Part shown: positions 23,610 through 32,344 of the stretch, one piece after another
How the letters are laid out: every line of letters begins with the position of its first letter
Numbering within the stretch: the stretch's first letter is position 1
Origin: an uncultured Alcaligenaceae bacterium
GTDB lineage: Bacteria; Pseudomonadota; Gammaproteobacteria; Burkholderiales; Burkholderiaceae_B
Length of the DNA stretch: 43,673 nt
Direction: 5' to 3'
NCBI GenBank assembly: GCA_937908115.1
Contig: CALEQZ010000059.1
Location: forward strand, 1-43,673
The notes under the pieces: generated by a model
Database searches by the model: none
What the model saw: the letters and a program-made list of their open reading frames with translations, nothing else
What the model was told of the DNA's origin: nothing
Made by a program: the position numbers and the translations under genes

Positions 23610-25696
23610 GCCTTGCCGACCTCGTCGGCGCGGGCCGCCACCTGCTGCAGGTCCTGCACGATCTGCTTTTGCGCCATCAGGCTCAGGTCGACGACCTCGC
23701 GCGCCTGCTCGAGGTAATAGGCGAACTGCTCGTCGCTGCGCGCGGTCGCGCGCTCGAGCGCCCCGCCCAGGCGCTCCAGGTGCTCGACGAGCTTGTCGCT
23801 GGATTGGCCATAGGCCTGCACCGCCGCGCCGAAGGCCTCGGCCAGGGCGGCGATTTCGGCCACGCTGCCGGCGGCTTCAGCCGATGCCGCATCGAGCTTG
23901 TCGGCCTGCGCCTGCACCGTTTCGACGAAGCGGTCGCCGGCGCGCGCCAGCATGTCGGATGACGTGGCCACCAGCGCGTCGATGGCCGCGCGCTGCTCGG
24001 CGCTGGCGTGGTTGACCGAATCGAGCAAGGTGTCCACGGTTTCCAGCAGGCGGGTGCGCTCTTGCAGCACGGCGTTGTCGTGCGCCAGGCTGTCCGACAG
24101 TTTCTGGCGCAGCTCGGCGATGACTTCGGCGGCGGCGCGCGGCGCCTCGGACGCCGCCTGCACCAGCTTGCCGATCTCGGCGATGGTGGCCTGGGCATGC
24201 GCTTCGGCCTGCGCCGAGATGTCATCGGCCGCGCGCGCCAGCGCCTGGCAGATCTCGCGCTGGCTGTCCGCGGCCTGCCGGCTGGCCTGCAACCATTCGT
24301 CGCGCAGCAAGGCGTGGGCAGTCTGCAGCGTGCCCGTCCAAGCCTGCAGCCGCTTGTCGTCGCGCTCGGCAAGCTCGGCCTGCAGCGCAGCCTGCGACGT
24401 CGCCAATGTTTCCAGCCACTGCGCCGCCTGGCGCTCGAACGCGGCCACCGCTTCGCCAAGCGCCTGCCGGTTGCCGGTGGCCAGCTGCTCGCTCGAGCGG
24501 GTTTGCTCGGCCAGCGCCTGCTGCCAGGCCTGGCCCATGGCCGCGGCGGTGGCCTCCAGGCGGGCGGACACCGCCTGCAGCAGTGCCTGGCTGCGCTGCT
24601 CGAAGGCGTCGGCAAACCGCTGCAGCGCCGCCGCCTGCTGCTCGACCTGCTCGCGGCCGGCCTGGCGCTGTTCGGCCAGCAAATCCTGCCAGCGCTGGGC
24701 AAGCTCCTCGGCGGCGGCATCCAGGCGCGCGGCCACGCCCTCGAGCTGCTGCTGCGCGGCCTGGGCCACGCTGGCGTGCCAGGCGCCCGCTTCGCGCGAA
24801 ATGCCTTCCATGGCGGCCTGCACCGCCGGACGGATGGCCGCGTCGGCCGAACGGGCGCTGGCAGCAACGGCCTCGGCAAGCGATTGCTCCATGGCGCCTG
24901 CCAGCCGCGCGTAGGCGGCTTCGGCCTTGTCGTGGAAGGCCGACTGCCCCGCGGCCAGGCGTTGGTCGATATCCTGCCCGCGGCGCTCGATGGCATCCAT
25001 CATGGCCTGCAGCCGCTCGGCCAGCGCCGGCAGGGCCTGCGCCTGCTGCTGCAGCAAATCGACCATCTGCCGGCGCTGGTGCGACGGCGCATAGGCCTGC
25101 AACGACGTGGCGATGCATGCATCGAGCTGGCGGGCGGCTTGGTCGCGCTCGCGGCGGTCCAGCGCGGCCAACAGTCCAAGGGCCGCAGATGCGGCCACGC
25201 CGGCCACCGATGTACCGAAGGCAAACCCCAGTCCGTGCACCGGCGCCGCGAGCGACGCGCGCATGGCCTGCAAATCCGCCGCGCTTTCCAGCGCCGCCCC
25301 CGTGCCGCGCAACGTCGCGATCATGCCAAGGAAGGTGCCCAACATGCCCAACAGCACCAGCAGCCCCACGATGTATGGCGCGAGCACCGGACCGGGCAGC
25401 GCGGCGCGCGTGCCCTCGATGCGTAGCCGGACCGCGTCGCGCAACGCCTCGGGCACGCGGGCCAGCCACGCGACCAGGTCCTCGGGCGGGCCGGACAATC
25501 CGGCGAGGGCCTGCGCCAGGCCGCCGGTGGCGCGGCGCTGCCGTCCGATCTCCAGCGCCCCCGCCGCATAAAACGCAACGATCAACGCGATGATGCCAAG
25601 CGCCAGCGGGTTGACGCCGACGTAGCCCGCGCCTATCCACAACGGCACGGCCAACCCTGCGGCAAAAATGATCGAATAAGCGATGTGTCGGGTCAT
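23606..25696 (-). CDS. DUF802 protein: MotA/ZorA-like 4-TM channel subunit with long helical tail
   Basis: 696 residues from the ATG at 25696; open frame further upstream lies inside the DUF3348 gene and is not coding. Four hydrophobic segments (~5-24, 30-48, 105-128, 157-179). The third holds LGMLGTFLGMIATL, matching the LGTxxG motif of MotA/TolQ/ExbB proteins, and the fourth is small-residue rich (GTSVAGVAASAALGLLAAL). Residues ~185-690 are an Ala/Gln/Glu/Arg-rich, heptad-like region with DUF802 repeats and almost no Pro, predicted as a long cytoplasmic coiled coil. Size and architecture resemble ZorA of Zorya defence systems. The gene is coupled to the MotB-like gene by ATGA. The DUF802 assignment is from memory of the family; the MotA-like reading is from motifs. 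Confidence 0.8.
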   Translation of the reverse strand: MTRHIAYSIIFAAGLAVPLWIGAGYVGVNPLALGIIALIVAFYAAGALEIGRQRRATGGLAQALAGLSGPPEDLVAWLARVPEALRDAVRLRIEGTRAALPGPVLAPYIVGLLVLLGMLGTFLGMIATLRGTGAALESAADLQAMRASLAAPVHGLGFAFGTSVAGVAASAALGLLAALDRRERDQAARQLDACIATSLQAYAPSHQRRQMVDLLQQQAQALPALAERLQAMMDAIERRGQDIDQRLAAGQSAFHDKAEAAYARLAGAMEQSLAEAVAASARSADAAIRPAVQAAMEGISREAGAWHASVAQAAQQQLEGVAARLDAAAEELAQRWQDLLAEQRQAGREQVEQQAAALQRFADAFEQRSQALLQAVSARLEATAAAMGQAWQQALAEQTRSSEQLATGNRQALGEAVAAFERQAAQWLETLATSQAALQAELAERDDKRLQAWTGTLQTAHALLRDEWLQASRQAADSQREICQALARAADDISAQAEAHAQATIAEIGKLVQAASEAPRAAAEVIAELRQKLSDSLAHDNAVLQERTRLLETVDTLLDSVNHASAEQRAAIDALVATSSDMLARAGDRFVETVQAQADKLDAASAEAAGSVAEIAALAEAFGAAVQAYGQSSDKLVEHLERLGGALERATARSDEQFAYYLEQAREVVDLSLMAQKQIVQDLQQVAARADEVGKA

Positions 25697-25706
25697 GGGA
25701 TTGCAG

Positions 25707-26384
25707 TCAGCGGCCGGCGAGCACTTCGGACAGGCCCGCGACCGGTTGAAAACGAACGTCCAGTTCGGCCAGCAATACGCTGCGCGCATCCCGGCGGAAT
25801 ACGGCCAGCCAGGCGTCGGACTGGCCGGCATCGCGCTGCAGGCGCTCGAACCGCCCCTGCAGCAGGGTGGCGATGCCACCGAGCAAGGCGCGTTCGCGCG
25901 GCGCCAGCGCCTGCTCCAGGATCGCATCGACCGCCGCCAGGCGCGCCCTGGCGCCGCCTTGCGCGGCCAGCGTCGCGCGCAGGCGAGCACGTTCGGTGCC
26001 GATGCGCGCGGCCATGGTGCGCTGCAGCAGCAGGTAGCGCTCGCGGTAGGGCTCGTATTGCGCGGGCGCCTGGCTGCCGGGATCGGCGCTGCCGGCCTGC
26101 GCAGGGGATTCGCCGAGCAGGTCGTCGGAGGCCACCGCCTGCACAAGCGAGGCGCGCACCCGCTCGCACCGCTGCGACGCCGCCGCATCCGGTGCGGCGG
26201 CGGCAGGCGCGATCTCGCCGTCCAGCACCCGGGCAAGCGAAATCGCATCGGTCCAGGCCAGCCAGCCGGCCAGCCGCTGCGACGGCGGCACGCCCGCGTC
26301 GACGGCATCCAGGTCCGTCAGGCGCGCAAGCAGGCGTATCAGCGCCGGCCCCACGGAACCGGCGCGTTGCAGCGTATCGACCAT
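25707..26384 (-). CDS. DUF3348-family protein, first gene of the motor-like cassette
   Basis: 225 residues, mostly helical, with no signal peptide or membrane segment. Recognised as DUF3348 from the N-terminal LIRLLARLTDLDA and the YRERYLLLQRTM / AVDAILEQALAPRERALL blocks. It ends 10 bp before the MotA/ZorA-like gene. Function unknown. The close spacing and family co-occurrence suggest that it is a cytoplasmic partner of that complex, perhaps contacting its long tail. No catalytic motif was found. Confidence 0.78.
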   Translation of the reverse strand: MVDTLQRAGSVGPALIRLLARLTDLDAVDAGVPPSQRLAGWLAWTDAISLARVLDGEIAPAAAAPDAAASQRCERVRASLVQAVASDDLLGESPAQAGSADPGSQAPAQYEPYRERYLLLQRTMAARIGTERARLRATLAAQGGARARLAAVDAILEQALAPRERALLGGIATLLQGRFERLQRDAGQSDAWLAVFRRDARSVLLAELDVRFQPVAGLSEVLAGR

Positions 26385-26475
26385 AGCAGCCGGGCCAAAA
26401 AGCCGGCAGTTTACACGCCGTCCGAGCCCGGCACGGCCGGTTTTGGCCGCGCGGCCGCCGCCTTATTGCCCCGGG

Positions 26476-26775
26476 CTACTGCGGGAACCCCGCGCGTTGC
26501 GGCCAGTAGTTGGCGAAGCGCCGGATCTGCACCGACCCGTAGACGCCGTTGCGGAAGTACGGCTCCTGGTCGAGCCAGTCCTGCGCCGCCTGCTTGTCGG
26601 CAAACTCCGCGACGATCAGGCTGCCGACGATGGCCTGGCCGTCGTCGGCAAGCAACGGGCCGGCAAAGGCCAGCTGGTCGGCGATCCGGGCGACGTGGGC
26701 CTTGTGCTCCGGGCGCAGCTCGACGCGACGCTCGGCCATGCCGGGGTTGTCGGTGCAAATCAGGGCAAGCAACAT
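26476..26775 (-). CDS. YciI-family protein
   Basis: 99 residues from the ATG at 26775, with CGGAGG placed five bases upstream. YciI-like ferredoxin-fold protein: MLLALICTDNPG, RPEHKAHVARI, FAGPLLADDGQ, WLDQEPYFRNGVYGSVQIRRF. Some relatives act as dehydrochlorinases or muconolactone-isomerase-like enzymes; most are uncharacterised. It is the last gene of the Liv-type import/catabolic operon, 11 bp after the dehydrogenase-like gene, so it probably acts on an intermediate of the same pathway. Confidence 0.87.
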   Translation of the reverse strand: MLLALICTDNPGMAERRVELRPEHKAHVARIADQLAFAGPLLADDGQAIVGSLIVAEFADKQAAQDWLDQEPYFRNGVYGSVQIRRFANYWPQRAGFPQ

Positions 26776-26786
26776 GGCATCCTCCG

Positions 26787-27704
26787 TCATTGTGTGTCGC
26801 GTGCCAGCAGCCGGGCCGGCCAGTCGGCCACCGCGAAGAAATCCAGCTGCCCGTGGCCGCTCGCCTGGTAGGCGGTGTTGGTTTGCTGCGCCAGCGCCGT
26901 AAACGGCATGGGCACGCCCCTGGCGCGCCCCCACTGCAAGGCCAAGTCCAGGTCCTTGGCCACCGTGTCTATCGTGGCCATGGCGGTCCAATCCTTGCGC
27001 TTGAGCATGTCGAGCTTGTAGCCGATGACCGGGGACGCACCGGCGCTGGCGCCGATGGCATCCAGGATCATCGTGCGGTCGATCCCGCTTTGCTCGCCGA
27101 AGGCGAGCGCCTCGCCCACCAGGGCGGGCGTGACGCCGACGATGATGTTGACCAGCAGTTTCAGCACCCGCGCCTGCTCTGCCGTTCCGCAATAAGTAAG
27201 CTTGCTGCCCAGCTTGCCGAGCACGTCCTTGACCGCGTCGAAGCGCTCGGCCGGCCCAGAGCAAAAGATGCTTAGCGTTGCCGCCGCCGCATTGGCGGTG
27301 CTGCCCGAGACCGGGGCGCGCAGGTAACCGCATCCGCTTGCCTGCAGCCGGGCGGCCACCTCGGCCGAGGCCGACGGGGAAACCGTACTCATGTCGACCA
27401 GCGTCTGTTCGGGACGCATCAGGCGCCCCAGGCCTTCGGGGCCGTCGACCAGCGACAGCAGCACGGCATCGGACGGCACCATGGTGAATACCACGTCGGC
27501 ATGCCCCACCAGCTGCGCCACGCTCGCGCACGGCGTGGCGCCCTTGCCGGCAATCGCTTCAAGCGCCTGCGGCACGACGTCGTACGCGGCCACGTCGTGG
27601 CCCGCCTTGACCAGGTTCTCGCACATGGGCATGCCCATCTTGCCCACCCCTATCCATCCGATCGCCATCGGCGCGCCGGGCTGTTCGACTGTCATGGGCG
27701 TCAT
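26787..27704 (-). CDS. NAD(P)-dependent beta-hydroxyacid dehydrogenase (3-hydroxyisobutyrate dehydrogenase family)
   Basis: 305 residues. The N-terminal Rossmann fold opens with GWIGVGKMGMPMCENLVKAG (~16-35). The substrate loop APVSGSTANAAAATLSIFCSG (~128) and the catalytic-Lys helix KLLVNIIVGVTPALVGEALAF (~178) are present. The family covers 3-hydroxyisobutyrate, tartronate semialdehyde and 2-hydroxymethylglutarate dehydrogenases. The ATG at 27704 overlaps the livF stop (ATGA), so it is part of the transporter operon and probably processes the imported compound or a product of it. Specificity not decidable. Confidence 0.87.
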   Translation of the reverse strand: MTPMTVEQPGAPMAIGWIGVGKMGMPMCENLVKAGHDVAAYDVVPQALEAIAGKGATPCASVAQLVGHADVVFTMVPSDAVLLSLVDGPEGLGRLMRPEQTLVDMSTVSPSASAEVAARLQASGCGYLRAPVSGSTANAAAATLSIFCSGPAERFDAVKDVLGKLGSKLTYCGTAEQARVLKLLVNIIVGVTPALVGEALAFGEQSGIDRTMILDAIGASAGASPVIGYKLDMLKRKDWTAMATIDTVAKDLDLALQWGRARGVPMPFTALAQQTNTAYQASGHGQLDFFAVADWPARLLARDTQ

Positions 27705-28441
27705 CCTCCCAAATAAAGATTGCGGACGATTTGGCTGTCGGAAAGCGCCGCCCTGGACGTTCCCTCGAATTCGATGTGTCCGTGCACGATCACGTAGCCG
27801 CCGTCGGCGATGCGTACCGCCTGGTGGAAGTTCTGCTCGGCCATCAGGACTGTCAGGCCGAGCGAGGCCTTGAGCTGCCCGATCGCGTCGATGATGCGCG
27901 TGACCAGGATGGGCGCCAGGCCCACCGACGGCTCGTCCACCAACAAAATCCGCGGCGCGGACATCAGCGCCCGGCCCAGCGCGACCATTTGCTGCTCGCC
28001 GCCGCTCATCGACCCCACGGGCTGGGTGCGCCGCTCATGCAGCCTGGGAAAGATGTCGTAGCACAGCGCCAGGTTGCGCGCGCGGCCGGCGCGTGCCTTT
28101 TTCGGGAAGGCGCCCAGCAGCAGGTTCTCCTCGACGGACAGCTGCGGAAACAGCCGCCGCCCTTCCGGCACCAGGACCACGCCCAGTTCAACGATCTCCT
28201 CGGTGGTCTTGCCCACCAGGTCGATGGGCTGGCCGTCGATGACGGCCACGATGCGCCCGGCCGACGGCCGGACCAGCCCCATGATGGCGCGGATCAGCGT
28301 GCTCTTGCCGTTGCCATTGGTGCCCAGCAGGGCCACCGTTTGCCCGGAGCCGACCGTCATGGACACGTCGTGCAGGACCTGCACCGCGCCGTAGCCCGCG
28401 CTGACGGACTCCAGGACCAGACTGTTTTCGCTATTGGCCAA
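27701..28441 (-). CDS. livF: Branched-chain-amino-acid-type ABC transporter ATPase, LivF-like
   Basis: 246 residues with Walker A LLGTNGNGKST, signature MSGGEQQMVALGRAL, Walker B ILLVDEPSVGLAP, and the LivF-type AEQNFHQAVRIADGGYVI switch region. One of two ATPases driving a HAAT-family importer. Overlaps livG upstream by 11 bp and the dehydrogenase gene downstream by 4 bp. The associated enzymes suggest that the transporter carries an aromatic or organic acid rather than leucine. Confidence 0.9.
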   Translation of the reverse strand: MANSENSLVLESVSAGYGAVQVLHDVSMTVGSGQTVALLGTNGNGKSTLIRAIMGLVRPSAGRIVAVIDGQPIDLVGKTTEEIVELGVVLVPEGRRLFPQLSVEENLLLGAFPKKARAGRARNLALCYDIFPRLHERRTQPVGSMSGGEQQMVALGRALMSAPRILLVDEPSVGLAPILVTRIIDAIGQLKASLGLTVLMAEQNFHQAVRIADGGYVIVHGHIEFEGTSRAALSDSQIVRNLYLGG

Positions 28442-29156
28442 GGTAAGCCCTCTCCACTTCAGGCATGGCCAGCACCTGCGCCGGATCCCCGCAGCCGATC
28501 CGTTCGCCCGCCACGATCACCATGAGCCGTTCGGAAAAGCGCGTCACGGCGCGCATGATGTGCTCGATCATGATCACGGTGGTGCCCGCCTCGTTGATTT
28601 CGAACAGCAAGTCCAGCACTTCGTCGACTTCGGCGCTGGCCAGGCCCGCCATGACCTCGTCGGCCAACAGCAGCGACGGGTCGGTGGCGATGGCCTTGGC
28701 CAGCTCGAGCTTGCGCAGTTCCACCTGCGTGAGCCGGTCCGGCAGCGCGCCGGCCTTGTCGACCAGGCCTGCCCGCTCGAGCGCGCGGTCCGCCCGGTCG
28801 CGCACTTCGCCCATGGGCATGTGCCCGCCGCGGTGATTCATCAGCGGCATGCAGGCGTTTTCCAGGACGGTCATGCTGCGGAACGGGCGCGGCAGCTGGA
28901 AGGTGCGGCTGATGCCGCGCCAGGCCCGCTGGTGGATGGGCACCCCCTTGAGCGGCTGCCCTTCGAAGACAATGTCGCCTGCCGTGGGCACGAGGGTGCC
29001 GGCGATGCAGTTGACGAACGTGCTTTTTCCGGACCCGTTTGGCCCGATCACGCCCAGGCGTTCGCCCGCGCGCACGTCGAGATCGATGCGCTTGATCGCG
29101 GTGAACCCGCCGAACCGCATCTGCAACCCCTGGACCTGCAGCTGGATCGCGCTCAT
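28431..29156 (-). CDS. livG: Branched-chain-amino-acid-type ABC transporter ATPase, LivG-like
   Basis: 241 residues from the ATG at 29156, which overlaps the livM stop (ATGA); open frame upstream is inside livM. Walker A VIGPNGSGKST, the LivG-specific GISRTFQLPRPF, and Walker B SLLLADEVMAGL followed by MIEHIMRAV. The signature motif is weak: the usual LSxGQ is LTQVELRKLELAKAIA, a variation seen in many HAAT ATPases of this type. Works with LivF. Confidence 0.9.
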   Translation of the reverse strand: MSAIQLQVQGLQMRFGGFTAIKRIDLDVRAGERLGVIGPNGSGKSTFVNCIAGTLVPTAGDIVFEGQPLKGVPIHQRAWRGISRTFQLPRPFRSMTVLENACMPLMNHRGGHMPMGEVRDRADRALERAGLVDKAGALPDRLTQVELRKLELAKAIATDPSLLLADEVMAGLASAEVDEVLDLLFEINEAGTTVIMIEHIMRAVTRFSERLMVIVAGERIGCGDPAQVLAMPEVERAYLGQ

Positions 29157-30106
29157 GGCCTGTTCTCCGGTCGAATGAGCCCAAGGATCCCCTTGGGCGC
29201 CGCGATGAGGAAGGCCATCATCAGCAGGCCCACCAGCAGCAGGTTGAAGTCCGAACTGATGGTGACCATGGCCACCTGTTGGACCGTTGCCAGGACCACC
29301 GCGCCGATCACCGGGCCGAGCCAATGCCCCAGCCCGCCGATCAGCGCCATGGCCATGGTGTTGACCGCATAGGCCAAGCCGAAGGCCGAAGCCGGCTCGA
29401 CGAAGGTGCTGTAGTAGGCGGCCGGCGCCCCGGCCATGCCCATCAGCGCGCCACTGACCGTGGTGCCCAGCAGCTTGAGCCGGAAGGTCGGCACGCCGGA
29501 GGATTCCGCGGCGACTTCGTCATCGCGTATCGCCCGGAAGGCGTAGCCGATGCGCGATCGCTCGATGCCGCGCGCCACGCAGACCGCCAAGGCGCTCATC
29601 GCCAGCATGGCAATGAACAGGTACTCCACCGGCGAGGCAAGCATCGCCGGCGGCTGCGGACGGATCATGTACGCGCCGCGGGAACCGCCCAGGTAGTCCC
29701 AGTTGGTGACCAGCGTCTGCAGCAGCACGGCCAGGCACAGCGTGGCAATGGAAAAGTACGCGCCCCGCAGCCGCAAGGTCAGGTAGCCCATCAGCAGCCC
29801 GAGCGCGCCGGCCACCGCGGCCGCGCCCAGGATCATCGCCGGCAGGCTGCCCACGCCGAGCTTGGACAGCAGCACGCTGGTGTAGACGCCCACGCCGAAG
29901 AACCCCGCCGTACCGAAATTGACATAACCCGCGTAGCCGCCCAGGATGTTCCAGGCGGTGGCCAACAAGATGTACTGCAGGACGACGTAGGCCGAGAACC
30001 ACAGGTACTCCGAGCCGGCCATCCTGAAGACGACCGCCACGGCCAAGGCCGCGACCAGGCAGCACAGGCTGAACCGTGGTGTCGAGAGAGGTTGTTTCAT
30101 GGTCAT
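29153..30106 (-). CDS. livM: Branched-chain-amino-acid-type ABC permease, LivM-like
   Basis: 317 residues with eight to ten hydrophobic segments and LivM hallmarks: NILGGYAGYVNFGTAGFFGVG near residue 53, RLRGAYFSIATL, and the EAA-like AFRAIRDDEVAAESSGV. ATG at 30106 or 30100; AGAGG lies four or ten bases upstream respectively. Seven bp separate it from livH. Forms the membrane channel with LivH. Confidence 0.9.
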   Translation of the reverse strand: MTMKQPLSTPRFSLCCLVAALAVAVVFRMAGSEYLWFSAYVVLQYILLATAWNILGGYAGYVNFGTAGFFGVGVYTSVLLSKLGVGSLPAMILGAAAVAGALGLLMGYLTLRLRGAYFSIATLCLAVLLQTLVTNWDYLGGSRGAYMIRPQPPAMLASPVEYLFIAMLAMSALAVCVARGIERSRIGYAFRAIRDDEVAAESSGVPTFRLKLLGTTVSGALMGMAGAPAAYYSTFVEPASAFGLAYAVNTMAMALIGGLGHWLGPVIGAVVLATVQQVAMVTISSDFNLLLVGLLMMAFLIAAPKGILGLIRPENRP

Positions 30107-30113
30107 CGGACCT

Positions 30114-30983
30114 CTATCGGGCGAACAGGCCTTGCGGGCGCACCAGCAGGGTCAGCAGCAGCAAGCCGAACGCCACTGCCAGCGACCACGCCGGGCCGAC
30201 GTAAGTGGAGGTGAAGTTCTCCAGCACGCCGAATATCAGTGCCGCGAGCCACGTGCCGCGCAGGCTGGCCAGGCCACCCAGGATGCAGATCGAAAAGACG
30301 CGGCCAATGTAGGTGTGCCCCGACCACGGATCGACCGGCTGTACCAGCAGCAGCCCGCTGCCGGCCAGGCAGGCCGCGGCGATGGCGATGCCGAAGGCGA
30401 TCCGCTTGACGCGCACCGGGTCCACGCCGACGAAGCGCAGCGCCTGTTGGTCCTGGCCGACGGCGCTGACCGTCCGGCCGATGAAGGTCGATCGCAGCCA
30501 TCGCGACAGCGCGACCAGCACCGCCATGCCAAGGCAGAACGGCACCAGCATGCGCAGCGGCACCTCGACCATGCCGATCTGCCACGTCGTCCAGGAGTAC
30601 GGTGTCTCGATCTGGCGCTGCTCGGGTCCCAGCGCCATCGACATCGATACCTCGATGACGAACATGACCGCGAAGAAGAAGGCCAGGCCCTGGATCGCAG
30701 CATCGCCGCGCTTTTCGAAAAACCGGAAGTACACGCCGTAGAAGCCATAGCCCAGCGCGAAGAACGCCGGCAGCAGCAGCACGCCGACCAGCACCGGATC
30801 CAGCCCCGTGGCCGTCGCGCACAGCATGGCCACCATCGCGCCCAACACCATGAAGGCCGGGTGCGCAATATTGACCACGTCGAGCACGCCGAAGGCCAGT
30901 GTCAGCCCTACCGTGGCCAGCGCGTAGAACCCGCCCAGCAGTAGCCCCGAGACTAGGGTATTGACCAGAAGTTCGATGTCCAC
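30114..30983 (-). CDS. livH: Branched-chain-amino-acid-type ABC permease, LivH-like
   Basis: 289 residues from the GTG at 30983, which has GGAGG five bases upstream; open frame further upstream lies in the binding-protein gene. LivH features are the start ELLVNTLVSGLLLGGFYAL, LTLAFGVLDVVNIAHPAFMVLG, and the EAA-like VGQDQQALRFVGVDPVRV. About eight membrane helices. Thirteen bp after the binding-protein stop. Confidence 0.9.
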   Translation of the reverse strand: MDIELLVNTLVSGLLLGGFYALATVGLTLAFGVLDVVNIAHPAFMVLGAMVAMLCATATGLDPVLVGVLLLPAFFALGYGFYGVYFRFFEKRGDAAIQGLAFFFAVMFVIEVSMSMALGPEQRQIETPYSWTTWQIGMVEVPLRMLVPFCLGMAVLVALSRWLRSTFIGRTVSAVGQDQQALRFVGVDPVRVKRIAFGIAIAAACLAGSGLLLVQPVDPWSGHTYIGRVFSICILGGLASLRGTWLAALIFGVLENFTSTYVGPAWSLAVAFGLLLLTLLVRPQGLFAR

Positions 30984-30996
30984 GACTGCCTCCGCG

Positions 30997-32250
30997 CTAT
31001 TGGAACGGCACGGCGAGGTCGCCGGACTTGTACTTTTCCGGATACAGGATGACCTGCTTGCCGGCTTGCTTGAACTGGTCCAGCCCGCTGTCGTCGATGC
31101 CGCGGTACTGCACCAGCAGGCTCCGGGGTTCGGCCCACTCCCCGTTGGCGGCAAACTTGATTTCGCCGGCAATGGTCTGGAACGTCCCGTTCCTGAGCTG
31201 CTCGGCCACCAGGGCCTGGTCGGGCTTGGCCGCGGCCTCGATGGCCTGGCCGAGCACCTCCATCATGGCGTAGGCCATGGGCGGCACGTAAAAGCCGAGC
31301 GGATCCACGCCCTGCTTGGCGGCGATGGGCCGGTACTTGTCCAGGAAAGCGTCCACGCCGGGAAACTTCATGGTTGCCTCGGGCGCGAAAATGTCCCAGG
31401 TGACCAGGTTGTTCAGGGCTGGGCCGTTTTGCTGCTTGAAGCCGCCGATCTGCGGACCGATCATCACGCCGCCCACCATCGACGCGGACAGCTTGGTTTG
31501 CCGGATGGCGCGGATCAGGCCTGCCGAGTCCACCGGATACGAAGCCAGGAAAACCAGGTCGGGCTTGGACGCCTGGATGGCCCGCACCAAGGGCAGGAAG
31601 TCCACCGTCGAGGGCGGATACGTGCGGTCGTACACGACCTTGATGCCCGTGCCTTTCAGGTTTTGCTTGATCCCGTCGGCAGCCGCCTTGGAAAACTCCG
31701 CGTCCAGTGCCACGACGGCAATGCGCTTGGGCTCAGGCTGGATCGTCTTGGCCACCTCCACGAAGCCCTTGGACAACTGCAAGGCCCCGCCATCACCGAG
31801 CGGGATCATCGAAAAATAGCGGTCGTAGTTGAAGTGCGCATTGACGCTGGTCCCCATCAGGCCCAGGAACACCATCTTGCGCTGGATGACGATGGGCATG
31901 GCCGGAACGATGGCTGCCGTGCTGTAGCCCGACACCACGAAGTCGACCTTGTCGACGTCGAGCAGCTTGGTGTAGATGCCGGGGATGGAGGCGCCGTTGC
32001 TCTGGTCGTCGTAATACACCAGCTTGACCGGACGGCCGAGCAGCCCGCCCTTGGCATTGACGTCCGACTCCCATATCTGCATGGCGATCAGCGCAGCCTT
32101 GCCGTTGGCCGCCAGCCCTCCTGTCAGCGCCATGGAAAAGCCGATCTTCAGCGGCTCGCCCTGCGGGGATTGCGCGCCTGCGCCGCCTGCGGCGCCCAGC
32201 ATCGCCAGGCCCAGCGCAAACAGCGCCGCCCGTCGCGTCACAGCCTTCAT
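30997..32250 (-). CDS. Periplasmic ligand-binding protein of HAAT/Liv-type importer
   Basis: 417 residues from the ATG at 32250, with GAGGAG seven bases upstream. Signal peptide: MKAVTRRAALFALGLAML, cleavage near GAGA-QS. The type-I periplasmic binding fold (peripla_BP_6) is seen in LKIGFSMALTGGLAANGKA, DVNAKGGLLGRPVKLVYYDD and the Leu-binding-like second lobe. At 417 residues it is longer than LivK (~370) and resembles binding proteins for aromatic acids or amides rather than leucine. It begins the transporter block, 94 bp after the dioxygenase-like gene. Confidence 0.88.
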   Translation of the reverse strand: MKAVTRRAALFALGLAMLGAAGGAGAQSPQGEPLKIGFSMALTGGLAANGKAALIAMQIWESDVNAKGGLLGRPVKLVYYDDQSNGASIPGIYTKLLDVDKVDFVVSGYSTAAIVPAMPIVIQRKMVFLGLMGTSVNAHFNYDRYFSMIPLGDGGALQLSKGFVEVAKTIQPEPKRIAVVALDAEFSKAAADGIKQNLKGTGIKVVYDRTYPPSTVDFLPLVRAIQASKPDLVFLASYPVDSAGLIRAIRQTKLSASMVGGVMIGPQIGGFKQQNGPALNNLVTWDIFAPEATMKFPGVDAFLDKYRPIAAKQGVDPLGFYVPPMAYAMMEVLGQAIEAAAKPDQALVAEQLRNGTFQTIAGEIKFAANGEWAEPRSLLVQYRGIDDSGLDQFKQAGKQVILYPEKYKSGDLAVPFQ

Positions 32251-32344
32251 GTCCGTCTCCTCTGTAAAAGTGATCCTGCCCCCACGCCAGCCGATGCTTT
32301 CGTCCTGCGGCCAGCGCCCTTGCCACACTGCGCGATGCGCGCGG

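Noticed and set aside
24008..25426. Long plus-strand open frames (472 and ~390 codons) over the DUF802 gene
   Set aside because: Shadow frames caused by the high-GC, helix-coding sense strand. The minus-strand product has membrane helices, a motif and coupled neighbours.
25697..26308. N-terminal extension of the DUF802 protein
   Set aside because: Overlaps the complete DUF3348 gene in another frame; the first membrane helix begins right after the ATG at 25696.
22382..26384. Calling the cassette a flagellar MotAB or Tol-Pal system
   Set aside because: The MotA-like protein has a ~500-residue tail and lacks flagellar MotA's cytoplasmic loop arrangement; there are no flagellar, chemotaxis or tol genes nearby.
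22382..26384. Calling the cassette a bona fide Zorya defence system
   Set aside because: ZorC, ZorD, ZorE or other known effectors are absent and the flanking families have no nuclease or helicase motif, so only core similarity is claimed.
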